Translations under genes and position numbers: made by a program
Shown: piece by piece, positions 57,463 to 64,000 of the stretch
How the letters are laid out: each line of letters starts with the position of its first letter
Numbering within the stretch: position 1 is the stretch's first letter
Assembly (NCBI GenBank): GCA_022376925.1
Contig: JAIOJX010000005.1
Span: forward strand, 9,948,501-10,012,500
Reading direction: 5' to 3'
DNA: 64,000 bases
From: Tragulus kanchil
Taxonomy: Eukaryota; Chordata; Mammalia; Artiodactyla; Tragulidae
The notes under the pieces: generated by a model
Database searches by the model: none
Told to the model about the DNA's origin: nothing
The model's input: the letters and a program-made list of their open reading frames with translations, nothing else

Positions 57463-58270
57463 TGTGGGATCTTAGAAATAACAGGATAAAGCTCAGAGTG
57501 AAGCTCAAGTGGCCAGAGGCTCTATGTGAGAAGGATAAAAGCTGGGACAGTTTGAGGTTTTGCTCTATAACTATGATTCCATGGGCATGGTGGAGCTGGT
57601 GAGGCCCGGGATAGGCTAATGGTCACTGACTGACACCAGGATTGCGTTCATATATATTACAGTCTGTGCAAAATGTCATGATTCTCCCAGATTCTAGAAA
57701 TCATTGGCTCTTGGATTTGAAAAGTACCCAAGAGATGATTAAGTATATCACCTTCTTCAGCAGAACCAGGTGTAAAACATCCTACACAGAAGGGCTATAA
57801 CTAATGTCCTAAAATCTCTAGGAAGGAAATACTAGACCTCTGTCAGAAACATTTATATTTTATTACAACTTGAATCATCAAGAATCCATCCTTACTTCTA
57901 ATCTAAGTTTCCAGCTTTTCCCCTTGGCAAGGCAGTTTATTCAAAGAACATACTTTGAGCACCTACTAAATGTAGAGAAACAAGGCATTGTAGAACGTAT
58001 AGGGTCATATAAGAAATAACGCCAGCATCACCGAGTGTAACCTGTTGCAGAAATGGCAAGCCTCTGGTAAGTGTGACAGTACTGCCCTGCTCCTTTGTCC
58101 CTTGCAGACATTGTTAATCAGTCACTACATTTGTTTTTTTGCACTGGTGAGCACAGTTTCAGAATCCTCAACACAACATCTAGGCAAAAGATGTTGATCA
58201 GATTTGCTCTAAGAAATAAGATCTACTTGTTAGCCACTATACCATGTCTCCGGTAATGTCTCGTGGTGAC

Positions 58271-58651
58271 TTTTTTTTTTTTAATTTTGGCCTCTTTTAT
58301 TGGTTATTTATTTATTTGTTTGTTTTCATCCATCTTTGTTCTTTGGCCTGTGTAGGCCTCCCATCACAGTGCCTCGCCCGTTGCAGAGCACTGGCTCTGG
58401 GCACATGCCCTCCAGAGTGCTGGCTCATAATTGGACACACCAGCCCAGCCGCTCTGCAGTACATGAGATCCTCTCGGGCTAGGGATCGAACCGCTGCCCC
58501 TTGCACTGCAAGGGGGAGTCTTCTTCGTTTCTTTTGTTTTGCCTTTTTTTTTTTTTTGTCTTTTTTTGGTTTGCTTTTTCTTGTTTTTGTTTTGTTTTGT
58601 TGTCTTTTCTCTAAAGGTGGACTCTTTATCCACTGGACCACCAGGGGAGCC
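58271..58651 (-). mobile_element. young CHR-like SINE interrupted by T-rich insert
   Basis: Reverse layout ('ggcctcccatcacagtgcct', 'gagcactggctctgggcaca', terminal 'ggaccaccaggggagccc') broken at 58512-58617 by about 105 bp of T-rich sequence. The edges 'aagggggagtctt' and 'aaaggtggactctt' resemble each other, as a target duplication would. Confidence 0.87.
58512..58617. repeat. T-rich insert inside SINE
   Basis: Polypyrimidine run of (TTTTG)/(TTTTC) motifs. Could be an expanded poly-A tail of another insertion, or simple-sequence growth. Confidence 0.7.
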
Positions 58652-58654
58652 CAT

Positions 58655-58915
58655 GGCTTCTTTTTTAAATTTATTTATTGTTTTGATTGAAGAATAATTG
58701 GTTTGCAGAATTTTGTTGTTTTTGGCAGCTTCCTCTGGTCTTAGTTGCTGCACCTGGGATCTTTGATCTTCTTTGCAGCATGTGGGATCTTTAGTTGTGG
58801 CCTGTGAACTCTTAGCTGTGGCATGTGTGATCTAGTTCCCTGACCGGGAATCAAACCCTGGGCCCCCTGCATTCGTAGCATGGAGTCTTAGCCACTGAAC
58901 CATCAGGGAAGTCCC
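58655..58915 (-). mobile_element. CHR-type SINE
   Basis: 'gatctttagttgtggcctgt', 'tctagttccctgaccgggaa', 'catggagtcttagccactga' and terminal 'accatcagggaagtcccc'. The flanks 'cgtggtgact' (58262-58271) and 'cgtgatgact' (58916-58925) enclose both this and the young SINE, so the young one probably landed in this element's tail. Confidence 0.85.
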
Positions 58916-59130
58916 CGTGATGACTTTTTTTCATGTTAAGTTGAGATTCATTTCAAATAGGAGAAAGTATTTAAATAAGACTTTACAGAATGGATTTGAT
59001 GTCAGTGGACAGAGGCTTGGTACATAAAAATTCATGCTTGGGACAACTCCAGAATCCAAAGCATATAGGGCCCATATATGGAACTCAATGCATTGACATC
59101 TCCACAAGATTGGTTGTCTATGAAGATGTG

Positions 59131-59275
59131 CTGTTGTTGTTGTTCTTGGTGTTAAGTCACTGAGTTGTGTCCGACTCTTTGTGGCCCTGGTAGACTGTGT
59201 CCCACCAGGCTCCTTTGTCCATGGGATTTCCCAGGCAAGAAGATTGAAATGGGTTGCTATTTCCTTCTCTGGTAT
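59131..59275 (-). mobile_element. BOV-A SINE
   Basis: (GTT)n tail, 'gtgtccgactctttgtggcc', 'cctttgtccatgggatttcc' and 'gggttgctatttccttctct'. Confidence 0.88.
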
Positions 59276-60331
59276 AAAGATATGTTGAAAACCAAAAAGT
59301 AACTTAGAGTCATGCCATGAAAGACCTTCAGTGTCTTAGGAAATTTAATTTTTTTTTCTTGAAATAATGGAAGTATTGAGGGAAAGTAATGAGGGAAAAT
59401 AGCAGCATTTTATTTAATCTATTCATTCAAAATAGAACCATATATATCTGAAAAACCCATTTCTCCAAATAGCAGCCAAATGCAAGGATCATCCAAAATC
59501 TACTTAAAGTTTTGTCATGGAAGTGTGTATGTTTCTTTTTTTAGTTCAGTTCCACAGATGTAGGGTAGTAGGTCAGGCTAATAGGATGCATTAGGGGTTA
59601 ACCTGTTTGTCTCAAAGAATATTTGTACCTTGTTATCATTTTCCTTGTTTCCATCAAATCTTGATAGAGCGCTTTGTTGTGTACCTGTGAAAGTGGCATA
59701 CTGTGATGGATGGCTTCTGTCCAAGGGCTTCCTGAATACCTAATTTTTTAAAAACATTGGCTCAGAATCTGAAAGTGACATGAGAACAATGGTGACATGA
59801 GAATAGAGATACAAGTCACACATTTATCACTTTGGCTACTTCCTGGCAGTGTGGCTTATGGTGAATTTCCAATTTCTGAATTGTGAAGCCTTACAGCCAA
59901 GCACGTATTAAACCTTGAAATGAATAGCCACAATCAAAAGCTGCTTAACTGGACTAAGCATGTGACTAAAGATAATATATATGCTTAATAATGAGGGTTT
60001 TATGCGAATCTATCAGTGGAGAGGCTCAGCTACTCTCAGTTCCACAAATGCAAGGATCCCTATCTTCTTGGGTGCCCAAGAGAGTATAATCGTTCTGTCT
60101 TTTAAGCTCATTAAGTCACCATCTACTTAGGTTTCATTCCAAAGTTCACCCGTTCTTGAATTATGTAAAACAGAAACTTGCACAACCACATGCAAACTTC
60201 CTTTATGACTGACCAAACATACAAGAGATCTTCCTGTGGTTATGAAGAATCCCATCTCCTGCTGGATGTTTACTGTAACGAAAAACCTTGGCACATTCCC
60301 ACATGCATATAGGAAGATGTGCAGCATGTTT
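59276..60331. other. non-repetitive AT-rich DNA (duplicated)
   Basis: No gene recognised. Confidence 0.5.
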
Positions 60332-60417
60332 CCGACTTTGTGGCCCTGGTAGATTCCCCCCCCATGGGATTTCCCAGGCAAGAAGATTGAAATGGGTTGC
60401 TATTTCCTTCTCTGATA
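60332..60417 (-). mobile_element. BOV-A fragment (second copy, damaged)
   Basis: Partial duplicate of 59131-59275 starting at the junction. Confidence 0.83.
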
Positions 60418-61423
60418 TAAAGATATGTTGAAAACCAAAAAGTAACTTAGAGTCATGCCATGAAAGACCTTCAGTGTCTTAGGAAATTTAATTTTTTTTT
60501 CTTGAAATAATGGAAGTATTGAGGGAAAGTAATGAGGGAAAATAGCAGCATTTTATTTAATCTATTCATTCAAAATAGAACCATATATATCTGAAAAACC
60601 CATTTCTCCAAATAGCAGCCAAATGCAAGGATCATCCAAAATCTACTTAAAGTTTTGTCATGGAAGTGTGTATGTTTCTTTTTTTAGTTCAGTTCCACAG
60701 ATGTAGGGTAGTAGGTCAGGCTAATAGGATGCATTAGGGGTTAACCTGTTTGTCTCAAAGAATATTTGTACCTTGTTATCATTTTCCTTGTTTCCATCAA
60801 ATCTTGATAGAGCGCTTTGTTGTGTACCTGTGAAAGTGGCATACTGTGATGGATGGCTTCTGTCCAAGGGCTTCCTGAATACCTAATTTTTTAAAAACAT
60901 TGGCTCAGAATCTGAAAGTGACATGAGAACAATGGTGACATGAGAATAGAGATACAAGTCACACATTTATCACTTTGGCTACTTCCTGGCAGTGTGGCTT
61001 ATGGTGAATTTCCAATTTCTGAATTGTGAAGCCTTACAGCCAAGCACGTATTAAACCTTGAAATGAATAGCCACAATCAAAAGCTGCTTAACTGGACTAA
61101 GCATGTGACTAAAGATAATATATATGCTTAATAATGAGGGTTTTATGCGAATCTATCAGTGGAGAGGCTCAGCTACTCTCAGTTCCACAAATGCAAGGAT
61201 CCCTATCTTCTTGGGTGCCCAAGAGAGTATAATCGTTCTGTCTTTTAAGCTCATTAAGTCACCATCTACTTAGGTTTCATTCCAAAGTTCACCCGTTCTT
61301 GAATTATGTAAAACAGAAACTTGCACAACCACATGCAAACTTCCTTTATGACTGACCAAACATACAAGAGATCTTCCTGTGGTTATGAAGAATCCCATCT
61401 CCTGCTGGATTTTTACTGTAACG

Positions 61424-62080
61424 ATCCCACCTTCCATATGCTTTGCCTCTTTGCCTCGACCAGGTCATGGGAGCATCTAGGAAAAGGCAGTGTGCCACCC
61501 ACCACTGGACAGGCTCCCAACAGAATGCTGTGTTTACCTGAGAAAAAAGCCAGAAGAGCCCTGAGTATTCTCATCTTCACTAGTAACCAGAGATAGTGCT
61601 CCCCTGAGCACAAGGACCACAGAAAAGGGCCCTGTGGGAATACTGAAATCCCAGAGTCCTTCTCAGCCTATGGAAATGGAGGCCTCAGCTGTTTTCATTC
61701 TCTGTTGAAACTGAGGATTCGTCTGTTTGAGGAATAGTATGTTTCACACAGACCCAAGCAGCCGACTGATAAAAATATGATTCTGAAACACACAACCTGA
61801 AAACAGTCTCCTGTTCTCGGTAAGTAGATCTATGTTTGAGGAAGGCGAAATGCTGATTTTTTTCTTTTTTCTATTAGCTGTTTCTTGCCTGTAGGTCACT
61901 GTTAGATGGGAGTTTATTGCGTAGATAAAAATGAGGTCAAATGTTACCATAAGAAAAATACCTATAAATTACACTTAAAGCACTTAGGGCCAGATTAATA
62001 TAGTTGTACACGTGAACACACACACAAACACACAAATCTACATTCTCTTAGGCAAGAATAGTACTCAGCTGGTGATTTAA
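61424..62080. other. single-copy DNA
   Basis: No gene recognised. A short CA-rich run lies at 62012-62035. Confidence 0.5.
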
Positions 62081-62094
62081 AAAAAATCATACTG

Positions 62095-62354
62095 GGGCTT
62101 CCCTGGTGGTCCAGTGGGTAAGGACACCGCCTTGCAGTGCAAGGGGCGCCGGTTGGATCCTTGGCCTGGGAAAATTCCATGTGCCGCGGAGTGGCTGGAC
62201 CGACGTGTCCAACTACCAAGCCAGAGCTCTAGAGTGCATGCGCCCAGAGCCAGTGCTCTGCAGTGAGAGGGACTGCAGAGATAGGAGGCCCCCACAGGCC
62301 AAAGAACAAAGATGGAAATAAATGAAAGACCAATAGAAGTGGCCAAAAAAATTT
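62095..62354 (+). mobile_element. young CHR-like SINE with perfect 14-bp TSD
   Basis: Target duplication 'aaaaaatcatactg' at 62081-62094 and 62355-62368. Complete body, 'agaccaatagaagtggcc' followed directly by the A tail. Confidence 0.94.
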
Positions 62355-62544
62355 AAAAAATCATACTGAATCAACCAACAATATGAGTTTGGAGTTTGAG
62401 TCTTTTTAATATCGCCAATCCTAGGCTATATCTTTCTGTCCTCTACGAGGATTGATTTCTATCAAGAGTAGGTATAATCTCCCACTCTTAAAACATGAGA
62501 TCCAATTACCCCATTTTAGCTAAAGTCTATGGAAACAAAATAAG

Positions 62545-62640
62545 GGATTTGTAGTCACAGGATGTGGGTTTAAGTCCTGAGCTCACCATTTATTCTCTGT
62601 AATCTTGGTCAGGTCGTTTCAGTCATTCACCGGACGAGCA
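62545..62640 (+). mobile_element. MIR SINE fragment
   Basis: 'gtgggtttaagtcctgagct' and 'cttggtcaggtcgtttcagt' fit the MIR body. Confidence 0.65.
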
Positions 62641-63194
62641 TTGAGTGTGTCTTCCATGCCAGCTGCTGTTCTTGATGTTCTTGGTGTCTGGGAGGCAAAG
62701 ATGAAAAGATATAGGCTGTTTCCAAGACATTTACAGTAGAATGGAGAAGCAGATATACTGTTACCCTGCAATATGAGAGTTGAAATAACAGAGGTTATAG
62801 AAGTTAGCATGGAAGCCACATAGTGAGCTTGGGCAGGCTGGGAGGGGTTTCTAAAGGGGCTTTAGAAGGTGACAGTGATATTGATAAATTCTCCAACAGT
62901 CTGCATGTCACAGGCTTAGAAATTCTCTCTGATCAGGGTCCGCGTGCCCATCAGAATTGGGAAGACCAGCACATGCTGTCTGTGCTCTGAGAAGGTCAAA
63001 GTATATAAATCATAAGACCAATTTGTTAATTTACAGAGTAACATATAACTGCCCTGAGAATTGGATAACTGCATCTGACACTTTAATTTCTCATCTGTCA
63101 ACATGGCAATAAGAAAGATAACAATATAGTCCCTCTGTACCTCTTAAGTATGTGGCTAAATTTGGAGATCAAAATCTAGCTATTAAAATATCTA
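62641..63194. other. single-copy DNA
   Basis: Nothing recognised. Confidence 0.5.
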
Positions 63195-63530
63195 AAATTC
63201 TTTGAGTGCTTAAGCCAGGTACTGTGCTAAGTGCTTGGTGTGCATTCTTTAAAGGACAAAAAAGATTGGTCACAGTGCAAGGTATGTTGGATCTTAGTTC
63301 TCTGCCCAGGAATCGAACCCACACCCCCTGCATTGGAAGCACAGTGTCTTAACCACTGGACTGACAAGGAAGTCCTAGATGTGCATCCTTTTATTCCATG
63401 TCTTTATGTAGTTCGTTCTTTTCTTCAGTGTTAAGATGCAGATATGATTTCGCCTATTTTATAAAAGAGGAAGACAAGGACTCAAAAATTTAAATAATTT
63501 ATTCAAGATCACACAACAGATCAGCCTCAC
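63195..63530 (+). mobile_element. MIR SINE split by CHR SINE
   Basis: 'ggtactgtgctaagtgcttg' before and 'ttataaaagaggaagacaag', 'tattcaagatcacacaacag' after the inserted element. Confidence 0.75.
63251..63376 (-). mobile_element. CHR-type SINE inserted in MIR
   Basis: 'ttggatcttagttctctgcc', 'ggaatcgaacccacaccccc' and 'gtgtcttaaccactggactg'. Flanks 'gtgtgcattcttt' and 'gatgtgcatccttt' look like its target duplication. Confidence 0.8.
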
Positions 63531-63891
63531 AGACAACTTTTGGGGCAGTTGATTCTAAAACCTGGGGTGTTGAACACAAAGTATACAATTTCCCATGAGA
63601 TAACAAAAACATGTCTGCAAGAAATGTATCACCTGCAAAAACTTTTCCAAGAATGATTTAATAGACTGTGGCAAGAAGCAGGGAAAGCTAACGAAAATAA
63701 TTGCTAGTTTTAGACACTACTCTCACAAGCTGTTGCCTCTTTTTTTGCCCCTTTCACGTAATTTTTGCCTATGGAAATATATAACACTTGAGGTATAACC
63801 ATTAAAAAGCTGTCCCAAGCCTGCTTTATATCAGTGAATAGTATCTACAGCCAATGTATGTGTTATATATGGTAAATCTACACTGTTTATA
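63531..63891. other. single-copy AT-rich DNA
   Basis: Nothing recognised. Confidence 0.5.
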
Positions 63892-64000
63892 TTGGAGAAG
63901 GAAATGGCAGCCCTCCAGTATTCTTGGCTGGAGAATGCCATGGACAGAGGAGCCAGGCAAGCTACAGTCCATGGGGTCACAAAGATTTGGACACAGCTGA
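63892..64000 (+). mobile_element. BOV-A SINE running off the window
   Basis: 'ggagaaggaaatggcagccc', 'ttggctggagaatgccatgg' and 'gtccatggggtcacaaagat'. The element is nearly complete at the window edge. Confidence 0.9.

Larger units (their letters stand above)
55978..58268. repeat. tandem duplication Q (55978-57147 / 57148-58268)
   Basis: The offset is 1,170 bp at the left edge, then 1,118 after the second copy loses about 52 bp of the BovB tail (57166-57209, garbled). The rest is nearly identical. Confidence 0.91.
59171..61423. repeat. tandem duplication R (59171-60331 / 60332-61423)
   Basis: The offset is 1,161 bp, falling to 1,142 because the second copy lost bases in the BOV-A element (about 60354-60362, a run of C). 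The first copy's last 50 bp (60283-60331) is unmatched. Confidence 0.91.

Overview
This is a nuclear, non-coding stretch of a ruminant (pecoran artiodactyl) genome. The identification rests on dispersed repeats: many Bov-tA/BOV-A SINEs (tRNA-Glu derived, with the 'cttgcctggagaatcccatgg' type body), pieces of the BovB (RTE) LINE on both strands, CHR-type tRNA SINEs shared by whales, hippos and ruminants, L1 3' ends, and a background of old mammalian MIR and MER5A copies. The species cannot be fixed from sequence alone. I found no convincing protein-coding gene, tRNA, rRNA, CRISPR array or prokaryote-like operon. Every reading frame is short (longest about 175 codons), and most of the longer ones lie in SINEs, whose frames translate into the same repeated phrases on both strands.

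The dominant feature is not biological in an obvious way. At least 18 separate blocks of unrelated sequence are each present twice, head to tail, with a period of 1.07 to 1.17 kb. Copies are nearly identical. Several blocks chain, so some segments occur three times (around 7.0/8.1/9.2 kb, 17.8/18.8/19.9 kb, 27.4/28.5/29.7 kb, 34.7/35.8 kb and 35.4/36.5/37.6 kb). About 20 kb of the 64 kb is therefore redundant. The uniform period, the independence of the duplicated content and the garbled bases just before several junctions fit unmerged overlaps of about 1.1 kb between neighbouring contigs or gap fills better than 18 real duplications. Anyone counting repeats here should collapse them first.

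Layout. 0-4.5 kb: two duplicated blocks with CHR-type SINEs. 4.5-6.2 kb: MER5A, single-copy DNA, and a BOV-A element ending in a 37-bp minisatellite. 6.2-16.5 kb: four duplicated blocks rich in a GC-rich, apparently young CHR-like SINE. 16.4-21 kb: Bov-tA pair, then chained duplications with a MIR split by a BOV-A fragment. 21-26.6 kb: largely single copy. 26.6-30.8 kb: BovB 3' end, Bov-tA and MIR, duplicated and partly triplicated. 31-33 kb: two young SINEs in opposite orientation and two Bov-tA. 32.9-38.8 kb: three chained duplications. 38.8-42.8 kb: single copy, with Bov-tA and L1 fragments and an old repeat. 42.8-45 kb: duplication with a CA microsatellite. 45-49 kb: a long CHR SINE and a 1.7-kb reverse-strand BovB fragment with decayed endonuclease and start of reverse transcriptase. 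49-54 kb: two duplications, an L1 3' end and an LTR-like spacer. 54-64 kb: more SINEs, a BovB 3' end with an internal insertion, two duplications, and MIR fragments.

The most interesting genuinely biological signal is the young CHR-like SINE. About 15 independent insertions survive after collapsing duplications, several with perfect 9-16 bp target-site duplications, tRNA-like A and B boxes, and a conserved 25-nt hairpin in the body.
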